Part shown: in pieces, positions 29,202-38,676 of the stretch
How the letters are laid out: each line of letters begins with the position of its first letter
How positions within the stretch are numbered: position 1 is the stretch's first letter
NCBI RefSeq assembly: GCF_024499015.1
Contig: NZ_CP098604.1
Location: forward strand, 124,001-188,000
DNA length: 64,000 nt
From: Xanthomonas hortorum pv. pelargonii
Lineage (GTDB): Bacteria > Pseudomonadota > Gammaproteobacteria > Xanthomonadales > Xanthomonadaceae
Direction of reading: 5' to 3'
The notes under the pieces: model-generated
What the model was told of the DNA's origin: nothing
Databases searched by the model: none
The model's input: only the letters and a program-made list of their open reading frames with translations
Position numbers and translations under genes: made by a program

Positions 29202-29278
29202 AGCGGCAGGCCGACAAGACGCAATCGCGCTATCAAGACGTCTGGGCGATTGCACCGATGCAAGGCACGCAACGATGA
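29198..29278 (+). CDS. Possible 26-residue coupling ORF between hutH and hutG
   Basis: An open frame of 26 codons ([20 protein letters not shown] and six more residues). It starts in an ATGA overlapping the hutH stop and ends in an ATGA overlapping the hutG start. Exact four-base overlaps at both ends are what translational coupling would produce, and the frame fills the 73-base gap precisely. No similarity to a known family was recognised. It may act as a leader that reinitiates ribosomes into hutG, or be chance. Confidence 0.35.
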   Translation: MKRQADKTQSRYQDVWAIAPMQGTQR

Positions 29279-30135
29279 GCGCCCTGCCCTGGCTCGAAAT
29301 ACACCGAGGCGACGCGCCACTGATCGTCAGCTTCCCGCATACCGGCACCGAGCTGCCGGACGACGTGGCCGGTCGATTCGTGTCGCCGTGGCTGGCGCGC
29401 CGCGATGCCGATTGGTGGGTGCACCAGCTGTACGACTTCGCGCAATCGCTCGGTGCCACCACTGTGCGTACCGCGATCTCGCGCTCGGTGATCGACGTCA
29501 ATCGCGACCCGAGCGGCGCATCGTTGTATCCGGGCCAGAACACCACCGGTCTGTGCCCGCTGACCACCTTCGACAATCAGCCGTTGTACGCAGACGGTGA
29601 CGCACCTGATCAGGCGCAGATCGAGCGACGCCGCACCCGCTGGTTCGATCCTTATCACGCTGCGCTCGACACCGAGATTGCGCGCCTGCACGTGCAACAC
29701 CCAAAGATCGTGGTCTATGACGCGCATTCGATCCGCTCGCATATTCCGCATCTGTTCGACGGCGAGTTGCCGCAGTTCAATATCGGCAGCAATGACGACC
29801 GCAGTTGCGATCCAGACCTGACCGACGCGGTGGAACGGCTGTGCCGCAGCAGTGGCTCCAGCACCGTGCGCAATGGGCGTTTCAAGGGCGGCTGGATCAC
29901 GCGCCACTACGCGCAGCCCGAGCGCGGCGTGCATACGCTGCAGATGGAGCTGGCCTGCCGCGGTTATATGCGCGAGCCCGACGACATCACGCCAGACACC
30001 TGGCCCACGCCGTGGCATCCCGCGCACGCAGTGGCATTACGCGCCGTGCTGCGTCACGTGCTGCTGACCTGCCTGCACTTCGCCAACGCAACACCCCCCT
30101 CCTCCGACACCACGCCGCCTGCGGCGCACCGTTGA
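29275..30135 (+). CDS. hutG: N-formylglutamate deformylase
   Basis: Hydrolyses N-formyl-L-glutamate to glutamate and formate, the last step of the HutF-dependent pathway. 286 residues, zinc-dependent N-formylglutamate amidohydrolase family. Typical segments are [19 protein letters not shown] (metal His), [52 protein letters not shown] and [30 protein letters not shown] 29275 gives the family length; the long upstream frame is antisense noise. hutU starts 16 bases after its stop. Confidence 0.94.
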   Translation: MSALPWLEIHRGDAPLIVSFPHTGTELPDDVAGRFVSPWLARRDADWWVHQLYDFAQSLGATTVRTAISRSVIDVNRDPSGASLYPGQNTTGLCPLTTFDNQPLYADGDAPDQAQIERRRTRWFDPYHAALDTEIARLHVQHPKIVVYDAHSIRSHIPHLFDGELPQFNIGSNDDRSCDPDLTDAVERLCRSSGSSTVRNGRFKGGWITRHYAQPERGVHTLQMELACRGYMREPDDITPDTWPTPWHPAHAVALRAVLRHVLLTCLHFANATPPSSDTTPPAAHR

Positions 30136-30151
30136 TTGCAGGGAACCCGGC

Positions 30152-31819
30152 ATGACCCGTCACGATGCAACCCGCGTCATCCGCGCCGCCACCGGCACCA
30201 CGCTCACCGCCAAGAGCTGGCTCACCGAAGCGCCGCTGCGCATGCTGATGAACAACCTGGACCCGGACGTGGCCGAGCGCCCGCAGGAGCTGGTGGTGTA
30301 TGGCGGCATCGGCCGCGCCGCGCGCGATTGGGAATCCTTCGACGCAATCGTCGCCGCACTCACCCGCCTGGACGACGACCAGACCTTGCTGGTGCAATCC
30401 GGCAAGCCGGTCGGCGTGTTCCGCACCCATGCCGATGCGCCACGCGTGCTGATCGCCAACTCCAACCTGGTGCCGCGCTGGGCCACCTGGGACCACTTCA
30501 ACGAACTCGATAAAAAGGGCCTGGCGATGTACGGCCAGATGACCGCCGGCAGCTGGATCTACATCGGCGCGCAAGGCATCGTGCAAGGCACTTACGAAAC
30601 GTTCGTGGAGATGGGCCGCCAGCATTACGGCGGCAGCCTGGCCGGCAAGTGGCTGTTCACCGGCGGCCTCGGCGGCATGGGTGGCGCGCAGCCGCTGGCC
30701 GCAGTAATGGCCGGCGCCTCGTGCCTGGCGGTGGAATGCCGCCGTTCCAGCATCGACATGCGCCTGCGCACCGGCTATCTGGACACCTGGACCGACTCGC
30801 TGGACGAAGCGCTGCGCCTGATCGAGGAATCGTGCACGGCGAAGAAGCCGCTGTCGGTCGGCCTGCTCGGCAATGTCGCCGATGTGCTCGACGAACTGCT
30901 GCTACGCGGGATCAAGCCGGACCTGTTGACCGACCAGACCTCCGCGCACGACCCGGTCAACGGCTACCTGCCGCAGGGCTGGAGCGTGGAAGAATGGGAC
31001 GCAAAGCGCGTGAGCGCGCCGAAAGAGGTGGAAGCCGCCGCGCGCGAGTCGATGGCCAGCCACATCCGCGCCATGCTCACGTTCCACGCACTCGGCGTGC
31101 CCACCGTGGACTACGGCAACAACCTGCGCCAGATGGCACTGGAGGAAGGCGTCGACAACGCGTTCGACTTCCCCGGCTTCGTGCCCGCCTATATCCGGCC
31201 ACTGTTCTGTCGCGGCATCGGCCCGTTCCGCTGGGTCGCACTCAGTGGCGATCCGCAGGACATCGCCAAGACCGACGCCAAGGTCAGGGAACTCATTCCC
31301 GACGATGCGCATCTGCATCGCTGGCTCGATATGGCCGCCGAAAAGATCGCCTTCCAGGGCTTGCCTGCGCGCATCTGCTGGGTCGGTCTGGGCGATCGGC
31401 ATCGACTGGGTCTGGCCTTCAACGCAATGGTGCGCAGCGGCGAATTGAAGGCGCCGGTCGTCATCGGGCGCGACCATCTGGATTCCGGCAGCGTCGCCTC
31501 GCCCAACCGCGAAACCGAGGCCATGGCCGATGGCTCCGATGCGGTCTCCGACTGGCCGCTGCTCAATGCCCTGCTCAACACTGCCAGCGGCGCCACCTGG
31601 GTGTCGCTGCACCACGGCGGCGGCGTCGGCATGGGGTTCTCGCAGCACGCCGGCATGGTGATCGTCTGCGACGGCAGCGAAGCGGCCGACAAGCGGATCG
31701 AACGCGTGCTCTGGAACGACCCGGCCACTGGCGTCATGCGCCACGCCGATGCCGGCTATGCCATCGCCACCGACTGCGCGAAGGAAAAAGGGCTGGATTT
31801 GCCGGGGATTCTTGGCTGA
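30152..31819 (+). CDS. hutU: Urocanate hydratase
   Basis: An NAD-dependent enzyme that adds water to urocanate to give imidazolonepropionate, step two. 555 residues, the family norm. Hallmarks are the Rossmann-like [71 protein letters not shown] and [24 protein letters not shown] 30152 follows AGGGAACC. It is the last gene of hutIHGU; no clear terminator follows, and the next 600 bases are palindromic repeats. Confidence 0.97.
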   Translation: MTRHDATRVIRAATGTTLTAKSWLTEAPLRMLMNNLDPDVAERPQELVVYGGIGRAARDWESFDAIVAALTRLDDDQTLLVQSGKPVGVFRTHADAPRVLIANSNLVPRWATWDHFNELDKKGLAMYGQMTAGSWIYIGAQGIVQGTYETFVEMGRQHYGGSLAGKWLFTGGLGGMGGAQPLAAVMAGASCLAVECRRSSIDMRLRTGYLDTWTDSLDEALRLIEESCTAKKPLSVGLLGNVADVLDELLLRGIKPDLLTDQTSAHDPVNGYLPQGWSVEEWDAKRVSAPKEVEAAARESMASHIRAMLTFHALGVPTVDYGNNLRQMALEEGVDNAFDFPGFVPAYIRPLFCRGIGPFRWVALSGDPQDIAKTDAKVRELIPDDAHLHRWLDMAAEKIAFQGLPARICWVGLGDRHRLGLAFNAMVRSGELKAPVVIGRDHLDSGSVASPNRETEAMADGSDAVSDWPLLNALLNTASGATWVSLHHGGGVGMGFSQHAGMVIVCDGSEAADKRIERVLWNDPATGVMRHADAGYAIATDCAKEKGLDLPGILG

Positions 31820-31883
31820 GTTCGCCCTCCGACAGCGCGGTATACCGCACGCTGTCGGCAGGCTGTGTGCACTGCTCGCAACC

Positions 31884-32030
31884 ATGCACACCGACCATCT
31901 CGAGTGGTCCTTGCCTGCCCACCGTCGCGGGACCTTAAGCGGCATGGATGCCGCGTAAGAGCCTACATGGATGTACTTGCGGCGTGTCCTGCGATGGTGG
32001 GCGGGCAAGGGCCCACCAGCCAAGCTGCAG
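31884..32030 (+). repeat. Palindromic intergenic repeat, A form (copy A1)
   Basis: The unit starts at ATGCACACCGACC and runs through a large imperfect palindrome. The outer arms are GGTCCTTGCCTGCCCACCG and CGATGGTGGGCGGGCAAGG. Nested inside are GCGGGACC...GTCCTGCG and the inner palindrome GCGGCATGGATGCCGC. The same unit recurs at 32202, 43045 and 43341. It lies 65 bases after the hutU stop and could act as a transcript end. Confidence 0.88.
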
Positions 32031-32115
32031 ACATCAGCTCTACAACTGATCTATCCGCCACACTGTTCAACCACTCCAAGGACAACCGAGATTTCGGTCG
32101 CGGCGGCGGTTAAAC

Positions 32116-32192
32116 GCAGTCAAAAGCTTAGGTCAAAAGCTGGGTCAGTCGAGGACGCGATGTCCTCACCAGACAGTTTGCTGGTTGCTTTT
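32116..32192 (+). repeat. Repeat remnant: B form lacking its palindromic core
   Basis: GCAGTCAAAAGC (32116-32127) and the following GTCGAGGACGCGATGTCCTCACC joined directly to AGACAGTTTGCTGG match the outer parts of the B repeats at 42832 and 43205. The roughly 90-base hairpin core is absent. It is either an empty site or a deletion derivative. It is followed at once by an A-form copy, as in the full units. Confidence 0.75.
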
Positions 32193-32201
32193 AGAATAGC
32201 T

Positions 32202-32348
32202 ACGCGCACCGACCATCCCGACTGGTCCTTGCCCGCCCACCGTCGCGGGACCTTACGCGGCATGGATGCCGCGTAAGAGCCTACATGGATGTACTTGCGG
32301 CGTGTCCCGCGATGGTGGGCGGGCAAGGGCCCCGCAGCCAAGCTGCAG
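32202..32348 (+). repeat. Palindromic intergenic repeat, A form (copy A2)
   Basis: Nearly identical to the copy at 31884-32030 over about 140 bases, including outer arms CCTTGCCCGCCCACCGTCGC and GCGATGGTGGGCGGGCAAGG and the inner GCGGCATGGATGCCGC. Together with the B remnant just upstream it forms a B-A composite unit. About 105 bases separate it from IS3 copy 2. Confidence 0.88.
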
Positions 32349-32519
32349 ATCAACCGCTCTACACGAGTTGTGTTAGCCGCTCTAAATGGACTCGACGTCT
32401 ACAAGCCACTCTCCAGATGAGCGAGCCAGATACTCTGCAGGAAATGCATCGCCTCATGATACGCCCAGGGTTTCCTAGACATCTCAAGGCCATGGAAAAT
32501 GGTCGATTCGGAGGTGTCT

Positions 32520-32792
32520 ATGAGCAGCAAGCGGTATACGGATGAGTTCAAGATCGAGGCGGTCCGGCAAGTGACTGATCGTGGGTTCAAGGTGGCAGAA
32601 GTCGCCGAGCGGCTGGGTGTCACGACGCACAGCCTGTACGCCTGGCTGCGCACGTTCGGCAAGTCTGGCGTGGTGCATCGCGCCGAGGTGGACCAGAGCG
32701 CCGAGGTTCGGCGGCTGAAGGCAGAGTTGCGTCGAGTGACCGAGGAGCGCGACATCCTAAAAAAGGCCGCCGCGTACTTTGCCAAGGGGTAA
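32520..32792 (+). CDS. IS3-family OrfA (copy 2)
   Basis: A 90-residue helix-turn-helix protein, equal to copy 1 apart from two substitutions (Asp for Gly in EVDQSAEV, Lys for Arg in DILKKAAAYF). ATG 32520 follows GGAGGTGT. The end carries TAAAAAAGG, a consensus -1 slippery run. The -1 frame from there is open into orfB, so an OrfAB fusion transposase is expected. Confidence 0.94.
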   Translation: MSSKRYTDEFKIEAVRQVTDRGFKVAEVAERLGVTTHSLYAWLRTFGKSGVVHRAEVDQSAEVRRLKAELRRVTEERDILKKAAAYFAKG

Positions 32793-32809
32793 AGGCAAAG
32801 TACGCCTTC

Positions 32810-33664
32810 ATGCAAGCCCACTGCAGGGAATTCAGGGTGTGTGCGATGTGCCGGGTATTGCGGGTCAACCGGTCGGGTTATTACGCCTGGTTGTGCTCGC
32901 CCAACAGTGAGCGCGCCAAGGAAGATGATCGCTTGCTTGGACTAATCAAGCACCACTGGCTGGCCAGCGGCAGTGTCTATGGGCATCGCAAGATCACCAC
33001 GGATCTGCGCGATCTGGGTGAGCGTTGTAGTCGCCATCGGGTGCATCGGCTGATGCGCACCGAGGGACTGCGTGCCCAGGTGGGCTATGGTCGCAAACCG
33101 CGCTTCCATGGAGGGATGCAGTGCAAGGCGGCTGCCAATCTGCTTGACCGACAGTTCGACGTGACGGAGCCGGACACGGCCTGGGCGAGCGATTTCACCT
33201 TCATCCGCACGCATGAAGGCTGGATGTACCTGGCTGTTGTGATCGATCTGTTTTCCAGGCAGGTCGTCGGCTGGGCGATGCGCGATCGGGCCGACACCGA
33301 GTTGGTCGTGCAGGCCTTGTTGTCTGCGGTGTGGCGGCGCAAACCCAACACTGGTTGCTTGGTTCACTCGGACCAAGGGTCTGTCTACACCAGCGATGAC
33401 TGGCGCAGTTTCCTGGCGTCCCATGGCTTGGTGTGCAGCATGAGTCGGCGTGGCAACTGCCACGACAACGCACCCGTAGAGAGCTTCTTCGGCCTGCTCA
33501 AACGCGAGCGGATCAGGCGGCGGACCTATCCCACCAAGGACGCCGCTCGCGCCGAGGTATTCGACTACATCGAGATGTTCTACAACCCCAACCGCCGCCA
33601 CGGTTCAACTGGCGACTTGTCCCCTGTAGAGTTTGAACGGCGCTACGCGCAACGAGGGTCTTGA
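32810..33664 (+). CDS. IS3-family OrfB transposase (copy 2)
   Basis: A 284-residue integrase-core transposase with the DD(35)E triad Asp128, Asp188 and Glu224, as in copy 1; only an Arg for Gly change at residue 6 is visible. It is intact. The stop at 33664 lies 26 bases inside the right terminal repeat boundary. Confidence 0.95.
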   Translation: MQAHCREFRVCAMCRVLRVNRSGYYAWLCSPNSERAKEDDRLLGLIKHHWLASGSVYGHRKITTDLRDLGERCSRHRVHRLMRTEGLRAQVGYGRKPRFHGGMQCKAAANLLDRQFDVTEPDTAWASDFTFIRTHEGWMYLAVVIDLFSRQVVGWAMRDRADTELVVQALLSAVWRRKPNTGCLVHSDQGSVYTSDDWRSFLASHGLVCSMSRRGNCHDNAPVESFFGLLKRERIRRRTYPTKDAARAEVFDYIEMFYNPNRRHGSTGDLSPVEFERRYAQRGS

Positions 33665-33717
33665 GTGTCTACGGAACCCTGGGCGTATCATCAGTCGGCT
33701 TTGGTTTCCAGCTCTGT

Positions 33718-34773
33718 TTACTTGCAGGCCGATGCAGCAGCAGCCAGCAATGCGCTGTCATCGAGCAGCGGCACCGCCCCGCTTGCCGGGTAAGAAGCTG
33801 CGATCGCCTTCGCCGCGCGATCTGCATCCGCCTGGATATACCACTGCGACGCCATCGGCAACGCACGTCCACGTACCGCGTGTTCGAATCGATACTGTCC
33901 CCAGTAAATCGCCAATGGCTCTTCCAGCGCGTTGAGCGGGTTACGCAAGGTGGACGCACTCGGACACAGCCACAAGAAGTTCGCAGCGAGCATGCGTTTA
34001 CGCGCGGATGGCTGCCCCGCAGACAAGTAGTGACTCAACTCGTGCAACACGATCGGCGTCCAGTCCATCGATGCCGTGCCGGTGAGCGCATCGTGCTGCG
34101 AATAGAGCAGCATCGTGCGTCCACGCACTTTGGCCTGGGTGGTATCCATCTCCGGCCACCACACGAATCGTGCCTCGAATACCGGAGGTTCCGGCACCGC
34201 AAAGAAATCACGCATCTGCGATGCCAGGCGGGAAACGGCGGGGTTGGACAGCTCCTCTCTCAGCACGCGTATCTGTTGCTCGAACCGGGATGCAACTGCG
34301 ATCAAACGACTGGCACGCGGAACGAACCGCGCAAAATACGCGCGCAACAGCCTCTGGTCATCTGCCGACTGCTCTGCAATGGCGGCGTTCGCTGAAGCCT
34401 CGAAGTCTTCGCTCCCCAGGAAATGCCGGGAGAACGGATCCGCCTCACGGGTGACGTCTGGCGCAAAGACTCGGTCGACCACCTCCAGATCGTCGTCCTT
34501 TGCCAGCCCCGAGGTGCGGCGGCGGAAATCCGCATAGGCGGCAAGCGCGGCAAGGTCCGCCTGATCCAGCCCGCCATGGGCTTCCATGTAGCTGCGGTAG
34601 ACGGGCACCGTAAAGCCCGGCAACCAATCCGACAGGTTATCCAGCAGGTTGAACAGATCCGTCGCTTCGCTGTAGCCCACCTGGACGTGCGTCGATGACG
34701 TCGATGATGGTGTGGGTGGCGCGGCATGCGCAGTGGCGCACAGCAACATCCAGATCAGTGCCACTACGCGCAT
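33718..34773 (-). CDS. Secreted HExxH-motif protein, putative metallopeptidase
   Basis: A 351-residue protein with a signal peptide (MRVVALIWMLLCATAHA) and a Thr/Ser/Pro-rich stretch after it. A mostly helical middle is followed by the zinc-binding motif HELSH at residues 244-248 (WTPIVLHELSHYLSAGQPSARKRM), the HExxH signature of zincin metallopeptidases. An upstream strand-like region (FVWWPEMDTTQAKVRGRTMLLYS) could form the substrate edge strand. The third zinc ligand is not obvious; Glu in ALEEPLAIYWGQYRFEHA is a candidate. No named family was recognised. The ATG at 34773 is chosen for the signal peptide. It ends 28 bases from IS3 copy 2, which did not cut it. Confidence 0.7.
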   Translation of the reverse strand: MRVVALIWMLLCATAHAAPPTPSSTSSTHVQVGYSEATDLFNLLDNLSDWLPGFTVPVYRSYMEAHGGLDQADLAALAAYADFRRRTSGLAKDDDLEVVDRVFAPDVTREADPFSRHFLGSEDFEASANAAIAEQSADDQRLLRAYFARFVPRASRLIAVASRFEQQIRVLREELSNPAVSRLASQMRDFFAVPEPPVFEARFVWWPEMDTTQAKVRGRTMLLYSQHDALTGTASMDWTPIVLHELSHYLSAGQPSARKRMLAANFLWLCPSASTLRNPLNALEEPLAIYWGQYRFEHAVRGRALPMASQWYIQADADRAAKAIAASYPASGAVPLLDDSALLAAAASACK

Positions 34774-35019
34774 GTTCCGCAGTTTGGTCGGCCAGCAATC
34801 ACTCCATCTGCGCATGCGGAATTCTGGGCTGGCGAGTGCGTTGATTCGAACATGCAGGGATACCGCTCGCAACGTGTCTTTCGTCAGGGGTGCGCGAGAC
34901 CTGCACGTTGGCGGCCTGCTTTGACGGCAAAACCACCGTAGCCCGTCACATTCTCGACAATTGCCCTCAAGACTGCCGGGATCAGGCCGACAAGGTATGC
35001 AACGTTTCGAGGAGCCTCC

Positions 35020-35745
35020 ATGGGCATCCTGATCTACCTGGTGCCTGCATTCGCACTCTGGGCGCTCATCGCCACCGGGCTGGCGTTCGTGCGTGGCCGG
35101 CAACTGCGTGCCGAGTCCGGCCAGCTTGCGAACACCCAGGACAGTCTTGCCCGCTACCAGGCTGCGCTGTCGCAATTGAAGGCACGCGCGGCCGCCAGCA
35201 CGCTGGAGCTGGAATCGCTGCAGCGCAGCTACGCGGTGCTCAAACAGTCGCTGGAGCAGCAGGAACAGAATGCGGCCGAGCAACAAGCGACCACGGCCCA
35301 GGTGATTCCGATGGTGATGGTGCAGCAGCTGGACATCGCCAACGAAATCGGCACCTTGTTTGCACATGTGGCACGCGTTGCGCGCAGCCTGCGTCGCTAT
35401 AGCGCCTACAGCCGCGGCCACAATGCCCCCGAACCGAACACTGCCCGCTACGACCTGCACTGGTTGGCGGACTGCTTGCACAGCTTCGACCAGATCGGCC
35501 ATGCGCTGGTGCGCGGTAACGTCGCCGCGTTGATCACGGCCTGCCAGGACCTGCTGTCGATGTACGACCACTATTTGAAAGACGGCTCCGGCTACAACAG
35601 CCGCGATACCTTTCAGCGTCTGAGCAGCGATGTCCCCCTGTCCGATGCCACCGACGCCATCCGCTCGATCATCGTCAAGGCCACGCTGGCGCAGGACGCG
35701 CAGGATGCGGTGATGGAAGAGGCAGTTGCGGCAAATGTGGCTTGA
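35020..35745 (+). CDS. Membrane-anchored coiled-coil protein of unknown function
   Basis: A 241-residue protein with one N-terminal membrane helix (about residues 3-25, ILIYLVPAFALWALIATGLAFV) followed by a coiled coil (about 30-100, rich in Gln, Glu, Leu and Ala) and a helical C-terminal domain (about 108-230) with conserved-looking DLHWLADCLHSFDQIGHALV. No family was recognised. ATG 35020 follows GAGGAGCCTCC. It stands alone; its stop codon TGA at 35743-35745 overlaps the first unit of a heptamer tandem repeat. Confidence 0.65.
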   Translation: MGILIYLVPAFALWALIATGLAFVRGRQLRAESGQLANTQDSLARYQAALSQLKARAAASTLELESLQRSYAVLKQSLEQQEQNAAEQQATTAQVIPMVMVQQLDIANEIGTLFAHVARVARSLRRYSAYSRGHNAPEPNTARYDLHWLADCLHSFDQIGHALVRGNVAALITACQDLLSMYDHYLKDGSGYNSRDTFQRLSSDVPLSDATDAIRSIIVKATLAQDAQDAVMEEAVAANVA

Positions 35746-35806
35746 TTCGGGATTCGGGATTCGGGATTCGGGATTCGGGATTCGGGATTCGGGATTCGGG
35801 ATTCGC
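35744..35806. repeat. Tandem heptamer repeat (GATTCGG)n
   Basis: Eight perfect GATTCGG units (35744-35799) and a ninth ending in C (35800-35806). The array begins inside the stop codon of the upstream gene. Similar degenerate GGGAATCGGGATT text occurs at 54544-54572. Such simple repeats can vary in copy number by slippage. Confidence 0.95.
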
Positions 35807-35911
35807 AAGAGCGTGGGCGCGGTGTTCTGTCAGGTCAACATATAGATGCATGATTGTCGAACAGCGTGTTGATGTGCGTCGTTGAGTCACAGTTGCATTG
35901 CGGTTACTTAT

Positions 35912-35944
35912 AAAAAAGCGCACCACTTACGGTGCGCTTTTTTT
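35912..35944. terminator. Bidirectional rho-independent terminator
   Basis: AAAAAAGCGCACC (35912-35924) pairs with GGTGCGCTTTTTT (35931-35943) around ACTTAC, giving T tracts on both strands. It lies between the convergent coiled-coil gene and gcd and can serve both. Confidence 0.93.
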
Positions 35945-36003
35945 GTTTCAAGCCTTAGGAACGGCTAACGAACTCTGGCGAGCAGGTTCGAGAACGGCTC
36001 AAA

Positions 36004-38479
36004 TCAAGGCGTTTTCTGCGGCAACGCATACGCCACCAACGCATCGCCCGCAGGCGTTTCCATGAAGTGGTGGCCGCCGGCCATGATCACCAGATACTCG
36101 CGGCCGCCGTAGGCGTACACCATCGGGTTGGCCTGACCACCGGCCGGCAACTTGGCGTGCCACAGCTCCTTGCCGGTAGACAGATCGATGGCGCGGATCA
36201 GGTCGTCGGTGGCTGCGGCAATGAGATTAATCCGCTTGCCGTCACTACCGAACCGCCGTTGTTCGGCGTGCCGATCTCGATCGGCAACCCCGAGCGGATA
36301 CCGAACGGCCCATTGCCGCGCGCACTGCCGAACGGACGGTCCCATAGCGTCTTGCCGCTGGCCAAATCGATCGCGCGGATGCCGCCATAAGGAGGCTCCT
36401 TGCACAGCAACTTGGTGAACGGCAAACGCCAGCCGGCGTTGACGTTGATCGCGTACGGCGTGCCAGCCTGCGGGTCGCCCGCGCCTTCCGCACCGCCCGC
36501 ATCGCCACGCACTTCGTCGCGCGGTGCCCAGCCCAGTTTGTCGGCCTTGGCGCGCGGCACCAGCAGGTTGTAGTTGGGCATGTCGTTGTAGTTGGCCACA
36601 ATCACGCCGCGCTGCGGATCCACCGCCACGCTGCCCCAATCCGACCCGCCGTTATAACCGGGATATTCGATCGAATGCCGGTCGGCCTCCGGCGGCGTGT
36701 AGATGCCCTTGTAGCTGGCCTTGCGGAACTGGATGCGGCACACCAGTTGATCGATCGGTGTCATGCCCCACATGTCGCGCTCGGTCAGATCCGGCTTGCG
36801 CAACGTGTGATACAGCGAGAACGGCTGGGTTTTGGCGCGCATCTGCGGCTCCACGCCGCCACCGGGCACCGCACGCTCTTCCACACCCACCAGCGGCTTG
36901 CCGGTACGCCGATCCAGTACGTACAGCTCGCCCTGCTTGCTCGGCAACAACACCGCCGGCACCGTGACCCCGTCCTTGGGGAAGTCGATCAGGCTCGGCT
37001 GCGACCCCAGATCGTAATCCCAGGCATCGATATGCGTGGTCTGGAAATTCCACACCGGCTTGCCGGTGGTGACATCCAGCGCCACCAGCGAGGTCGCATA
37101 GCGATTCTCCTGCGGCGTGCGCGAGCTGCTCCAGTAATCGGCGGTGGAATTGCCCATCGGCAGATACACATAGCCCAACTGTTCGTCGGCCGCGGCGGTG
37201 GTCCACATATTCGGCGTGCCACGCGTCCAGCTCTGGCCCGGCGGCGGTGCGCCGTTCCAGTCCGGATGGGTCATGTCCCAGGCCCAGCGCAACTTGCCGG
37301 TCACCGCATCGAAGCCTTCGATCACACCGGACGGCTCGTAACGCTTCTGCCCATCCAGCACCTGATGCCCGGTGACCACCACCCCGCGCACGATCGCCGG
37401 TGGCGAATTGATCGACACATAGCCCGGCGGGGTCTCGCCCATTCCCACGGTGATGTCGACTTGGCCGTTGTTGCCGAAGTCCGCGCACGGCTTGCCGCTG
37501 CGTGCATCCAGTGCGATCAGGCGGCCGTCCAGCGTGCCTTCGATGATGCGCGTGCGGCACATTGCCGAGGTATCCGCTGCCACCGCTCCTGCGCCATCGT
37601 TGGCTGCCGCCGGCATCTCGTAATACGACACGCCGCGGCAGGCAGCCGTGTACGGAATTGCCTCGTCCTTGACCTTGGGATCGTAGCGCCAACGCTGCTT
37701 GCCGCTGGATGCATCCAGCGCGATCACCTGATTGCGCGCAGTGCACACATACAGGCTGTCGCCCACCTTCAGCGGCGTGGTTTCCGCACCCCAGCGCTTG
37801 CTTGGCAGGTCGCCTGTGTGAAAGAGCCAGGCCTGCTTTAACTGCGCAACGTTATCGCGATTGATCTGCTGCAGCGGCGAATAACGCAGCCCGGCCTGGC
37901 TGCGTCCATACGCGGCCCAGTCGTCATCGGCAGGTGCATTTGCCGGCTGTGCGCCAGAGGACGCAAGCGACGCTGGAACGTTGCGATTGACCAGGCTCGC
38001 GGCAACACCGGCCGCATGCGCCAACGCGCCATCGGCCTCGGTCACCCCAACGGCACGAACGCCAGCGCGAAGGCCACCACAAACACCGCCGCCAGTACGC
38101 CGGCCACGCTGCGCGACAGCCCGCGCGACACCGGGCGCTCCAACTTGGGCAGCAACAGCGCCAGCACGAACGCCAGGCCGACGATCAAGCCCGCACGCGG
38201 CACCCAACGCCAGTAATCGCTGCCCGATTCCCACCATGTCCACAGCAACGACGCCACGACCACTGCAGCAAACCACCACGCGCCCGCATTGCGACCGCGA
38301 AACAGCAGCACGCCGGCAACCAGCATGGCCGCGCCCGCAGGCGCGTAGTACCAGGAGCCGCCCAGCGCGGCCAACCACACGCCGCCTGCAAGCAGCACAG
38401 CGCCGAGCACTCCAATCACGCCTCCCAGTGTCGCCAGCGCCCAATGGCCGCGACGGGAAGGACGATGCACGATCGTCAT
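36004..38479 (-). pseudogene. gcd: Membrane-bound PQQ glucose dehydrogenase, two frameshifts
   Basis: Oxidises glucose to gluconolactone in the periplasm and feeds ubiquinone. The ATG at 38479 (after AGAGGAAC) opens an N-terminal domain with five membrane helices (residues about 10-145), ending at a TGA at 38042-38044. The PQQ eight-bladed propeller resumes in another frame (VTEADGALAHAAG, then DDDWAAYGRSQAGLRYSPLQQI, TPLKVGDSLYVCTARNQVIALDASSGKQRW, GTPNMWTTAAADEQLGYVYLPMGNS) to about 36230. A third frame holds the end (IAAATDDLIRAIDLSTGKELW, GREYLVIMAGGHH). Each break is explained by one missing base: after GTTGGG near 38047, and a T in ATCTTCATT near 36228. Either real loss of gcd or sequencing error; identity is certain. 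Confidence 0.92.
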
Positions 38480-38618
38480 CAGTTGTTCCTCTTCGATTCT
38501 GCGGCGACGCAACGCCGCCGCACCGCCAACCACCTTCGACCCGCAACGGTGAAAGAGCCGCGCTCTTTGCGGCCCCCGTCGAAAAACACTGCGGGTTGCA
38601 GATGTCACCGCGTGCAAT

Positions 38619-38649
38619 AAAAAACGCCGGCTGTGCGCCGGCGTTTTTC
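38619..38649 (-). terminator. Rho-independent terminator after gyrA
   Basis: AAAAAACGCCGG (38619-38630) pairs with CCGGCGTTTTT (38638-38648) around CTGTGCG. A and T tracts on both sides make it bidirectional. It lies 28 bases beyond the gyrA stop in the direction of gyrA transcription. Confidence 0.93.
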
Positions 38650-38676
38650 TTCAACTGCGTTACTCGCTACGCGCGA

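Larger units (their letters stand above)
31820..32456. other. Gene-free repeat region between hutU and IS3 copy 2
   Basis: No gene is supported here. The stretch is made of two A-form palindromic repeats, a collapsed B-form repeat, and short linkers; the final 100 bases before the IS hold nothing recognised. Confidence 0.7.
32457..33690 (+). mobile_element. IS3-family element copy 2, intact
   Basis: A 1234-bp element with terminal repeats TGATACGCCCAGGGTT at both ends, flanked by a TCA direct repeat (32454-32456 and 33691-33693), which shows a simple transposition event. It differs from copy 1 by a handful of substitutions and has an unbroken A6G slippage site, so this is the likelier active copy. 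Confidence 0.96.

Noticed and set aside
33661..33990. Truncation of the HExxH gene by IS3 copy 2
   Set aside because: The IS ends at 33690 with a clean target duplication, and the gene's own stop lies at 33718.
35744..35806. CRISPR array
   Set aside because: Seven-base direct repeats with no spacers; no cas genes are present.
34774..35808. In-frame N-terminal extension of the HExxH protein to about 35808
   Set aside because: It crosses the heptamer repeat and the antisense of the coiled-coil gene; the signal peptide at 34773 gives a natural start.
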